Source of the DNA: Bermanella sp041589295
GTDB lineage: Bacteria; Pseudomonadota; Gammaproteobacteria; Pseudomonadales; Oceanobacteraceae
Reading direction: 5' to 3'
Length of the DNA: 7,852 nt
Assembly (NCBI GenBank): GCA_041589295.1
Contig: JBFHVZ010000197.1
Coordinates: 1 to 7,852 of the forward strand
Shown: in pieces, positions 1-7,131 of the stretch
How positions within the stretch are numbered: position 1 is the stretch's first letter
Layout: the number at the start of each line of letters is the position of its first letter
Program-made: the position numbers and the translations under genes
The notes under the pieces: generated by a model
What the model was told of the DNA's origin: nothing
Seen by the model: the letters and a program-made list of their open reading frames with translations, nothing else
Database searches by the model: none

Positions 1-86
1 CATACCGTTTCATGGTCTATGCTTAAATCAGGGGAGTGCGAGTGGTTGGCAGTTGTTTAATTGGCACAAAGGTTTAGGAAAAACGT

Positions 87-2081
87 ATGGGGTTATCAGT
101 CGGTGTTAAAGTTGGAGGTGGCTTTTTTCTTGTCACGCTGATGCTGATTATTGCTGGTATCTCTGGTTTTTCTGGAGCGGCCAAATTAGGTGACACCATT
201 GACTATATCGCCGACAGTGCATGGCCTGCTGCCGAAGGTGGCAAGCTTATGGCGGTGTCGATACAAAAGCAAACCGCCACAACCAATGAAGTCAGTGCGG
301 GCTTGAGTCCGTTAACTGTGGATCAAAAAAATAATATGGCTAAGGTAAAAGAGTCAGCAGCCAATGGCATTAAAAGCATTGAAGACTCTAATCTACTCTC
401 CACGAAAGAAGTTGACGAACTAAAGCGCCTGTACAAAACCTATAACGATGACCAAACCTTGCTGTTACTGACACATGAACAATTTGTAAAATCCCGCGCC
501 AATGCCTTTAAGGGCTATGTTCAGTTCGAAGACTTTATGAAAGTACTTAACTTTTATAATGCGCAAATTTTCAGCCTGCCCAATGTCGATTCAGATGACA
601 AACTGGAATTGACCAATAGTTTCTTTTTGTCGAAGAACGCATTGCAAACCCGTTTTTATTATTTACAGCGTTTACTGGGCGGCGAAGACGCTGTATCCAT
701 GTTGGATTTTTTAGAAGGCGCTAAAGAAGACCTGCAAGACGAAGTTGAGTACTTATCCGAAATGGAATTGGTCGACAACGAGGTGCGCAGTGGCGAATTC
801 GAAGGCCAAGGTACCTACCCAGATGTATTGAATAAACTGGTCGACATACACATAAGTCAATTCGAACTGCTTATATCCAATTTCGAAAAGTTCCAAGCCG
901 CCAAACTTGCTTACAATAAAAGTGAAGAACAGTTACTGCGTAACAGCCAAGTCATCACCGAAAAAATCAAGCAGTTGGTTGAAACCAAAACCGCATCCAC
1001 CAGTGATACCAAGTCCAACGTTTATAGCACCATTATTTTTGTCAGCATCATAGGCGTGTTGTTTGCCATATTCGCCACCGTGTTTGTCATTTATAGCGTT
1101 GTTACCCCGATTATCGAAGCGGGTAAATGCATGCGGGATATTGCCATTGGTGAAGGAGATCTAACCGCAAGGTTGCCGGTAAAAGGGCGAGATGAAATTG
1201 CCTACATGGGCAAACACTTCAATACCTTTGTGGCAAAAATTCACGATGTCATTGCACTGATTATTCAGGTGTCGGACAAACTATCGGTTTCGGCTACCGG
1301 CCTTACCTCAGTGTCAAAAGCGACCAGTATCGCTACGGGCAAACAGCAAGAAGGCAGTGCGCAGATCGCCACCGCCTTGTCTGAAATGAGCAACACCGCG
1401 CAAGACGTTGCTAAAAACACGGCCCTAGCCGAAGAGGCTTCTAAGCGTGCGAACCAATGTGTCTCGCAAAGTCAGGTGGCTGTTAAAGACAACAAAAAAG
1501 CCATCGGCGTTTTAGCAAGCGACATTGAGCAAGCCGGTAACGTTATTCAGCAATTAGCAAACGAAAGCGAAGCCGTTGGCAATATTTTAAATGTCATACG
1601 TGGCATTGCCGAACAAACCAATTTACTGGCACTGAATGCGGCCATTGAAGCGGCAAGGGCAGGAGAACAGGGGCGTGGCTTTGCGGTTGTTGCCGATGAA
1701 GTGCGAACCTTAGCGCAACGTACACAAGAGTCCACCACAGAAATTCAAGGCGTGATCGAAGGCCTTCAAAACAAATCTAAGAATGCCATTAAAGTCATGG
1801 ACGGTAGTCGAGAACGGGTCGACAACAGTGTTTTGACGGCCGACAAAGTGAATGAATTACTGGCGGAAGTCACCAAAGCGGTGACATCCGTTTTAGACAT
1901 GAACATGCAAATTGCCACCGCCGCAGAAGAACAGGTGGCGGTCACAGATGAAATAAACCGCAACGTAGACGACATCAATAATATGTCGCAAGAAACCGCC
2001 GCCAAAACCAAAACCGAAGCCGACAATGTCACCGCGCTGGTGGAAAAAATGCACGAGCTTACCGGCCAGTTTAAGGTGTAA
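87..2081 (+). CDS. Methyl-accepting chemotaxis protein (transmembrane chemoreceptor)
   Basis: This is an inner-membrane receptor that senses a ligand in the periplasm and controls the CheA kinase through CheW. The 664-residue protein has a first membrane helix at about residues 9-32, a roughly 280-residue periplasmic domain rich in predicted helix, and a second membrane helix at about 313-337. A HAMP domain follows (about 338-392), then a long coiled-coil signalling domain. The hallmark hairpin tip lies at about 505-545 (EQTNLLALNAAIEAARAGE, then GFAVVADEVRTLA). A methylation-type motif, TAAEEQVA, sits near 609-617. The arm after the tip is about 150 residues, which fits the 40-heptad class. 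The C-terminus (LTGQFKV) lacks an NWETF-like CheR/CheB tether. The periplasmic domain size suits a helical bimodular (HBM) sensor, but this is inference and the ligand is unknown. The start is secure: an in-frame TAG lies at 75-77 and TAGGAA at 75-80 is a well-placed ribosome site. No convincing sigma-70, sigma-28 or sigma-54 promoter is visible in positions 1-86. Confidence 0.95.
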   Translation: MGLSVGVKVGGGFFLVTLMLIIAGISGFSGAAKLGDTIDYIADSAWPAAEGGKLMAVSIQKQTATTNEVSAGLSPLTVDQKNNMAKVKESAANGIKSIEDSNLLSTKEVDELKRLYKTYNDDQTLLLLTHEQFVKSRANAFKGYVQFEDFMKVLNFYNAQIFSLPNVDSDDKLELTNSFFLSKNALQTRFYYLQRLLGGEDAVSMLDFLEGAKEDLQDEVEYLSEMELVDNEVRSGEFEGQGTYPDVLNKLVDIHISQFELLISNFEKFQAAKLAYNKSEEQLLRNSQVITEKIKQLVETKTASTSDTKSNVYSTIIFVSIIGVLFAIFATVFVIYSVVTPIIEAGKCMRDIAIGEGDLTARLPVKGRDEIAYMGKHFNTFVAKIHDVIALIIQVSDKLSVSATGLTSVSKATSIATGKQQEGSAQIATALSEMSNTAQDVAKNTALAEEASKRANQCVSQSQVAVKDNKKAIGVLASDIEQAGNVIQQLANESEAVGNILNVIRGIAEQTNLLALNAAIEAARAGEQGRGFAVVADEVRTLAQRTQESTTEIQGVIEGLQNKSKNAIKVMDGSRERVDNSVLTADKVNELLAEVTKAVTSVLDMNMQIATAAEEQVAVTDEINRNVDDINNMSQETAAKTKTEADNVTALVEKMHELTGQFKV

Positions 2082-2138
2082 TAGGCGTTTAGCGTCCCTC
2101 CCTCTTATAACCAAATAAAATACCGCCTTTCTATCCCG

Positions 2139-2154
2139 TGGCAATCATCTTGCA
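2139..2154 (+). promoter_or_regulatory. Sigma-54 (RpoN) promoter for the flhA operon
   Basis: The sequence TGGCAATCATCTTGCA matches the sigma-54 consensus TGGCAC-N5-TTGCA closely. The GG at 2140-2141 and the GC at 2152-2153 are exactly ten bases apart, as the -24/-12 elements require. The predicted transcription start is near 2165. In Pseudomonas, flhA is a sigma-54 and FleQ-dependent class II flagellar gene, so both position and neighbourhood agree. A FleQ (enhancer-binding protein) site would be expected nearby, but I cannot identify one from sequence alone. Confidence 0.88.
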
Positions 2155-2232
2155 CTGACCCTGTTTAGGTGTCATTGCTGCGTCGGTTGTTCTCGGCCAG
2201 CCATGACCGCAAGCGTGTTTTTAATCAGTGCG

Positions 2233-2243
2233 TAAGGGTTATG
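2233..2243 (+). promoter_or_regulatory. Probable ribosome site and start codon of flhA
   Basis: TAAGGG at 2233-2238 precedes the ATG at 2241. The spacing is short (two to three bases), so this is a weak or atypical site. The alternative GTG at 2169 has only TTTAGGT directly against it, and its predicted transcript would begin about four bases upstream. On balance the 2241 ATG is the better start, with an untranslated leader of about 76 bases. Confidence 0.6.
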
Positions 2244-4454
2244 GCTGTCGGTAAATTTCAATTCGATCGCAATCATGTGAGCCGCTGGTGGGAAGTCGTC
2301 AAAGTCTTCACAGAAGGCAATTTGGCGATCCCTATCATGCTTATGATTCTATTGGGCATGATGACGCTGCCCATGCCCACCCTGATGTTGGACACCTTTT
2401 TTACCTTCAACATCGCGTTAGCAATTGTTGTATTAATGGTGGCGGTTTATGCACTGCGACCGTTAGATTTTGCTATTTTCCCCAGTATTTTATTAGTCGC
2501 GACGTTATTACGCTTGGCGCTAAACGTGGCGTCCACCCGCATTGTGTTAATGGAAGGCCACGAGGGTGGCGACGCGGCGGGTAAGGTTATTCAGGCGTTT
2601 GGTGAAGTGTTAGTCGGCGGTAATTATGCCGTGGGCTTGGTGGTGTTTCTAATCTTGATGATTATTAACTTCGCCGTAATCACCAAGGGTGCAGGTCGGG
2701 TATCTGAGGTGAGTGCACGGTTTACCTTGGATGCCATGCCCGGTAAACAAATGGCCATCGACGCTGACTTAAACGCAGGGTTAATCGACGCCGACGAAGC
2801 CAAAACCCGTCGTAATGACGTGGCCCGTGAAGCCGATTTTTACGGCTCCATGGACGGTGCCAGTAAATTTGTAAAAGGCGATGCCATCGCCGGTATTCTT
2901 ATTTTAATCATCAATATTTTAGGCGGGCTGGCCATCGGCATGATGCAGCACGACCTAGATTTTAATCGCGCCATCGAAGTGTATGCCTTACTCACCATTG
3001 GTGATGGCTTGGTTGCGCAAATTCCCAGCCTATTACTGTCCACTGCCACGGCCATTATTGTTACCCGCAATAACAGCGACGAGGACGTTGGCAAACAGGT
3101 GATTGGGCAAATGTTCGGTAATAGCCGCGCATTGGCCATTGCGTCTGGCATTTTGATTGTGATGGGTTTGATCCCCGGAATGCCGCACTTAGCATTTTTA
3201 GGGTTAGGTGCGTTGGCTGCGGGCGGCGCATACTGGATTTACCGCCGCAAACATCAACCCGAAGTAGTGGAGGAAGGTGTTGCCCGTGGCAGCGCGCGTC
3301 AAAGCGCCGCGGGCAAAAGTGCAGGCGGTGCTGGCGCACAAGCACCTGCTGTGGGTGGCGGTTCTACCAAGGCGCTACCTGAGCCTACCGAGTCTAAAGA
3401 AGTGGATTGGGACGACGTGGAACAGGTGGACATCATTGGTTTAGAAGTGGGCTATCGTCTGATTCCCTTAGTGGACAAAAACCAAGGCGGACCTTTGCTT
3501 AGCCGCATAAAAGGCGTTCGTCGTAAACTCTCGCAAGAACTGGGGTTTTTAGTACCCAGTGTGCACATTCGCGATAATTTGGATTTACTGCCCAACGCCT
3601 ATCGCATTTTGTTGATGGGCGTGGCGGTGTCAGATGCCGAAATCGAGCCCGACAAAGAGCTGGCCATAAATCCCGGCCAAGTTTTTGGAGACCTTGAAGG
3701 TATACCAACCAAAGACCCTGCATTTGGTTTAGACGCCACTTGGATCGACGCCGGTAAAAAAGATCAAGCGCAAACCCTTGGTTATACCGTGGTAGATGCC
3801 AGCACAGTGGTGGCCACCCATTTAAATCAACTGTTAAACAAACACGCGGCCGAATTAATTGGTCACGAAGAAGTTCAAAAAATGCTGGATCGTCTGGCGA
3901 AAGCATCGCCCAAGCTGGCCGAAGAACTGGTACCCAATACCATGAACCTGACGCAGCTTTTGGGCATCTTGCAGAACTTATTGGCCGAAGGCGTACCTGT
4001 AAAAGACATGCGCAGTATTGCCGAAGCCTTGGCGAATACGCATACCGACAGTCAAGATCTCGCCGCTTTAACTGCGCAAGTGCGTCGTAGTTTAAAACGC
4101 CTCATCGTCCACAGTATCTACGGCAACGCCCACGACTTACCTGTGATTACGCTTGAACCTTCACTGGAACAGTTATTGCTCAAAACCGTTCAGCAGACCC
4201 AACAACAAACGGGCTCTAGCGATAACTTGATTTTGGAACCCAGCATGGCCGAAAAATTACAAAAGTCGTTAATCGAAGCGGCGCAAAATCAAGAAATGGC
4301 AGGACATCCAGCGGTGCTGTTAGTCAGCGGAATGTTGCGTCCTGTCTTAGCCAGCTTCTTTGGCAACGTGGTGGACACTTTACACGTACTGTCTTACCAA
4401 GAAATTCCAGAAAACAAACAAATTACCATTTCAGCCACCATTGGCGGTCAATAG
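2241..4454 (+). CDS. flhA: Flagellar biosynthesis protein FlhA (export gate)
   Basis: FlhA forms the inner-membrane ring of the flagellar type III export gate. It couples the proton motive force to export and docks substrate-chaperone complexes through its cytoplasmic domain. From the ATG at 2241 the protein is 737 residues. About eight membrane helices lie between residues 29 and 335. The loop between helices 4 and 5 carries the FHIPEP-family signature at about 153-176 (EVSARFTLDAMPGKQM, then AIDAD), followed by the conserved YGSMDGASKFVKGDAIAG. A Gly/Ala-rich linker (about 340-386) leads to the C-terminal domain (about 388-737). The open frame extends back to a GTG at 2169, which would add 24 residues. 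I prefer 2241 because the sigma-54 promoter predicts a transcript start near 2165, leaving almost no leader for the GTG, and because the shorter N-terminus resembles known FlhA proteins. The ribosome site before 2241 (TAAGG at 2233-2237) is close and not ideal. Identity is very sure; the start is less so. Confidence 0.95.
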   Translation: MAVGKFQFDRNHVSRWWEVVKVFTEGNLAIPIMLMILLGMMTLPMPTLMLDTFFTFNIALAIVVLMVAVYALRPLDFAIFPSILLVATLLRLALNVASTRIVLMEGHEGGDAAGKVIQAFGEVLVGGNYAVGLVVFLILMIINFAVITKGAGRVSEVSARFTLDAMPGKQMAIDADLNAGLIDADEAKTRRNDVAREADFYGSMDGASKFVKGDAIAGILILIINILGGLAIGMMQHDLDFNRAIEVYALLTIGDGLVAQIPSLLLSTATAIIVTRNNSDEDVGKQVIGQMFGNSRALAIASGILIVMGLIPGMPHLAFLGLGALAAGGAYWIYRRKHQPEVVEEGVARGSARQSAAGKSAGGAGAQAPAVGGGSTKALPEPTESKEVDWDDVEQVDIIGLEVGYRLIPLVDKNQGGPLLSRIKGVRRKLSQELGFLVPSVHIRDNLDLLPNAYRILLMGVAVSDAEIEPDKELAINPGQVFGDLEGIPTKDPAFGLDATWIDAGKKDQAQTLGYTVVDASTVVATHLNQLLNKHAAELIGHEEVQKMLDRLAKASPKLAEELVPNTMNLTQLLGILQNLLAEGVPVKDMRSIAEALANTHTDSQDLAALTAQVRRSLKRLIVHSIYGNAHDLPVITLEPSLEQLLLKTVQQTQQQTGSSDNLILEPSMAEKLQKSLIEAAQNQEMAGHPAVLLVSGMLRPVLASFFGNVVDTLHVLSYQEIPENKQITISATIGGQ

Positions 4455-4492
4455 TGACAGGCGCTCATTCATGACAGGCTCATTCTTGACAG
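4455..4492 (+). repeat. Short direct repeats (TGACAG units) in the flhA-flhF gap
   Basis: Immediately after the flhA stop codon, TGACAG occurs three times, at 4455-4460, 4472-4477 and 4487-4492. The first two copies continue with near-identical text: TGACAGGCGCTCATTCA and TGACAGGCTCATTCT, differing by a two-base deletion and the last base. The third copy diverges after TGACAG. The pattern looks like small tandem duplication. No function can be assigned. Confidence 0.7.
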
Positions 4493-4500
4493 TTAACTGT
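4489..4500. repeat. Perfect 12-base palindrome ACAGTTAACTGT
   Basis: ACAGTTAACTGT is its own reverse complement and overlaps the third TGACAG repeat in the gap before flhF. As RNA it could form only a four-pair stem with a TTAA loop, so it is not a convincing terminator, and no T-run follows. It could be a site for a dimeric DNA-binding protein or chance; nothing in the window decides between them. Confidence 0.6.
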
Positions 4501-4544
4501 GGTGGCCCATCAACAACCAAAATAACATCACGCAGGGGGGCGCT

Positions 4545-6254
4545 ATGAAAGCACGACGCTTTACCGCCGCTACCATGCAAAAGGCTTTAAAAATTGTTCG
4601 CGAACAAATGGGGCCTGATGCGGTTATTCTGTCCAACCACCGTGTTAAAGGCGGTGTTGAAATTATCGTTGCCGAAAACTATGAACCGCGCAGTGCTAAC
4701 ACAGTGGCGCCGGTTTATAACGAAGATCACGAAGACGGTTTACCCAGCCCGACGTTTTCTAACGCGTCACGACCTGCGCAGCAAGCTGCAAAAACCGATA
4801 AAAGTCCTTGGCCATTTTTAAGCGCCGAAGAACAAAAAGACGTTGCTGATCAGCTTAAGCTGCAAGAGCAACTCGAAGCCCTTAAAAAGCAACGGGACGC
4901 AGAAAACCAAAAGCAATCCAGCACAGTGCAGCAAAATCCTAAAACCAATAGCACACGACGTGCGCCAGAACCCACCGCCAACCACGACGAAGATAACTAC
5001 CGTGGTAATGTAAAACAAAGTCGCTTTCCCGGCTTAGGGTTTACCGACACACCGCAACCCCTGCCCACCTCGTTTGATGACCTGCAATCGCCAGTGGCAA
5101 ATATAAACAGCAAAGAAGCCCTGCGCGATGCGTTAAACAGCATCAAAGAGTCCCGCGAAAGCGGCGCGCCCATGCCAAGGCCATTATTTGGATTAGAAGG
5201 CGGTGGCGCAGAACCAGCCAATAGTGCGTCACAACGGGAAGACAGTTTCGAAGCACGCGCGCGTAAACAAACCGAAGAACAACTGCGCAAAAGTGAAGAA
5301 GAAAAAGCTTACAGTCGCCAGCTAATTGATGACGTACGCGGCGAACTGCAAAGCCTAAAGGATTTATTAAAAAGCGGGCAGGGCAACCAAACCGATCAAC
5401 TGGCTGCGCGGTTTGTTTGGAAAAAGTATTCACCCAATAATTCATTGCAAGTCAAACTTTGGCAGCGCCTAGAGCAAATGGGCTTTAGTGATTGGCTCAT
5501 TCACCAACTGGTTCACGACGTTAAGTCCGACGAAGACGACGCCAAAACATGGCAAAGCGTATTGCGTGACGTGACCCATCACCTACCGGTAGCGCCGTCC
5601 GATAAATTAAAACGCGGCGGTATTTATGCGTTAGTGGGGCCAACCGGCGCAGGTAAAACCACCACCTTGGCAAAAATGGCCGTACGCTATGTGATCGAAC
5701 ACGAAGGCCACCAAGTGGGTTTGATTACCCTGGATAATTACCGGCTAGCCGCCCACGACCAGCTTAAAACCCTTGGGCAAATATTAGGTGTGCCGGTGCA
5801 AGTGGCCGATGATGAGCACCCCATTCGTCAATGCATCGAAAACTTGTCCGAGTGCGACTTAATCCTCATCGACACAGCAGGATTAACGCCAGAACACCCC
5901 ATGTTGAAGTATCAACTAGATCAAATAAAACAGTTGGGCCCAACCGTTAATACTCTATTGACATTACCCGCAACCAGCCACAGCAGAGTGCTGCGCAAGG
6001 TCTATCATAATTATAAAGCCGCTGGTCTCACCGGCTGCGTATTGACCAAGCTGGATGAAGCCAGCTGTTTGGGGGATGCCATCAGCGTATTGCTAGAGAA
6101 CGATCTGGCGCTGTCGTACTGCACCGACGGACAACGCATTCCCGACGATTTTCATGTGGCCGACGCCAAAGCCTTGGTTAAACGCAGTGTGCAAATAGCA
6201 CAAGCCGAACAACAGTTAGCCAAAGAAACCTATGGCATGGCACAACATGGATAA
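4545..6254 (+). CDS. flhF: Flagellar placement GTPase FlhF
   Basis: FlhF is an SRP-type (SIMIBI class) GTPase that marks the cell pole and recruits early flagellar basal-body parts. The 569-residue protein opens with a conserved B-domain start (MKARRFTAATMQKALKIV, then GPDAVILSNHRVKGG). A long, polar, low-complexity stretch follows (about 50-280) with two charged segments likely to form coiled coil (about 98-125 and 232-277). The N domain lies at about 282-335. The G domain shows GPTGAGKTTT at 365-374 (G1), DNYRLAAHDQL at 397-407 (G2), DTAG at 443-446 (G3) and TKLDE at 501-505 (G4), all intact. It is about 140 residues longer than P. aeruginosa FlhF as I recall it (near 429), and the excess is in the linker. 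The start is supported by AGGGGGG at 4534-4540, four bases before the ATG. It lies 90 bases after flhA and 51 before fleN, so it is probably cotranscribed. Confidence 0.96.
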   Translation: MKARRFTAATMQKALKIVREQMGPDAVILSNHRVKGGVEIIVAENYEPRSANTVAPVYNEDHEDGLPSPTFSNASRPAQQAAKTDKSPWPFLSAEEQKDVADQLKLQEQLEALKKQRDAENQKQSSTVQQNPKTNSTRRAPEPTANHDEDNYRGNVKQSRFPGLGFTDTPQPLPTSFDDLQSPVANINSKEALRDALNSIKESRESGAPMPRPLFGLEGGGAEPANSASQREDSFEARARKQTEEQLRKSEEEKAYSRQLIDDVRGELQSLKDLLKSGQGNQTDQLAARFVWKKYSPNNSLQVKLWQRLEQMGFSDWLIHQLVHDVKSDEDDAKTWQSVLRDVTHHLPVAPSDKLKRGGIYALVGPTGAGKTTTLAKMAVRYVIEHEGHQVGLITLDNYRLAAHDQLKTLGQILGVPVQVADDEHPIRQCIENLSECDLILIDTAGLTPEHPMLKYQLDQIKQLGPTVNTLLTLPATSHSRVLRKVYHNYKAAGLTGCVLTKLDEASCLGDAISVLLENDLALSYCTDGQRIPDDFHVADAKALVKRSVQIAQAEQQLAKETYGMAQHG

Positions 6255-6305
6255 CCGCTTTTAGCAGGGACGAACAGACAGGCAGCGCGAGAAGGAAATA
6301 GTTTA

Positions 6306-7127
6306 ATGAGTATGCATCCAGTACAAGTCATCGCCGTCACCGGCGGCAAAGGTGGCGTCGGTAAAAGCAATGTCTCGGTCAACCTGAGCATGGCGCTGGC
6401 TGAACTGGGACGCAGGGTGGTATTACTGGATGCCGACTTGGGTCTTGCCAACATAGACGTGTTGTTGGGCATCAGTGCTAAACAAAACATCAGTAATGTA
6501 TTGGCCGGTGATTGCTCGCTGCGTGATGTACTCGTCAACGGGCCGGGAGGTATTCGTATTATTCCGGCGGCGTCAGGCACCCAAGCCATGACCCATTTAA
6601 CCCCCCGCGAGCATGCAGGGTTAATTCAAGCCTTTTCCACTTTAGCTGACCAACTGGACGTGCTCGTCATCGACACGGCGGCAGGCATTGCCGACAACGT
6701 GGTGAGCTTTGTTAAAGCCGCGCAAGAGGCTGTGATTGTGGTGACAGATGAACCCACCTCCATCACCGACGCCTATGCCTTAATCAAATTACTTAATCGC
6801 GAGCACGGCATGTTCCGTTTTCGAGTGTTGGCCAACATGGTGAAAACCAGCCAAGAAGGCCACAACCTGTTTGCTAAACTCACCAAAGTGACGGATCGGT
6901 TTTTAGATGTCGCGTTGCAGTTTATGGGCTCGGTACCGTTTGATGATTGCGTCAAACGATCTGTGCAACGTCAGCGTGCCGTGATCGAAGCCTATCCAAG
7001 ATCCAAGGCGGCTTTGGCCTATAAAGCCTTAGCCAAAAAAGTAGACTCTTGGCCCTTGCCTAGCAGCCCCAGAGGCAATCTGGAATTTTTCGTGGAAAAT
7101 TTAGTACTGACGGCGGCTCGTGGGTAA
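6306..7127 (+). CDS. fleN: Flagellar number regulator FleN (FlhG), MinD-like ATPase
   Basis: FleN is a ParA/MinD-family ATPase that limits flagellar number. In Pseudomonas it binds the sigma-54 activator FleQ and restrains it; in the wider FlhG family it acts with FlhF. The 273-residue protein has the deviant Walker A motif GGKGGVGKS at 13-21 (signature Lys15 and Lys20), the Walker A' region with DADLGLANIDVLLG from residue 42, and switch II DTAAG at 123-127. Near the C-terminus, PRGNLEFFVENLVL could be an amphipathic membrane-binding helix as in MinD. The text from MHPVQVIAVTGGKGGVGK through DRFLDVALQ to KVDSWPLP closely resembles P. aeruginosa FleN from memory. The start follows AAGGA at 6292-6296 with nine-base spacing; an ATG two codons later (6312) is possible but less well placed. 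Only about eleven residues precede the ATPase core, so the FlhF-activating DQAxxLR motif of some FlhG proteins is absent. Confidence 0.96.
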   Translation: MSMHPVQVIAVTGGKGGVGKSNVSVNLSMALAELGRRVVLLDADLGLANIDVLLGISAKQNISNVLAGDCSLRDVLVNGPGGIRIIPAASGTQAMTHLTPREHAGLIQAFSTLADQLDVLVIDTAAGIADNVVSFVKAAQEAVIVVTDEPTSITDAYALIKLLNREHGMFRFRVLANMVKTSQEGHNLFAKLTKVTDRFLDVALQFMGSVPFDDCVKRSVQRQRAVIEAYPRSKAALAYKALAKKVDSWPLPSSPRGNLEFFVENLVLTAARG

Positions 7128-7131
7128 ACAA

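Noticed and set aside
1..60. Possible 3' ends of an upstream gene: frame 1 runs open to a TAA at 58-60, and frame 3 ends at a TAA at 24-26.
   Set aside because: At most 19 codons are visible and none resembles a recognised C-terminus such as that of FlhB, so no gene can be supported.
44..76. TTGGCA and TGGCAC before the MCP gene as sigma-54 or -35 elements.
   Set aside because: No GC doublet lies ten bases after any GG here, and no -10-like box sits at the right distance from TTGGCA. No sigma-28 GCCGATAA-like element is present either.
2085..2133. AGGCG (2085-2089) pairing with CGCCT (2124-2128), followed by TTTCT, as a terminator after the MCP gene.
   Set aside because: Five base pairs with a 34-base loop is too weak for an intrinsic terminator.
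3499..3906. 135-codon open frame on the minus strand inside flhA, with other antisense frames in the MCP gene, flhF and fleN.
   Set aside because: They lie opposite strongly conserved coding sequence, look like no known protein and have no supporting signals; they are shadows of the real genes.
4486..4514. TTGACA in the flhA-flhF gap as the -35 box of a sigma-70 promoter for flhF.
   Set aside because: The hexamer is perfect, but the bases 17-18 positions downstream (ATCAAC or TCAACA) are poor -10 matches.
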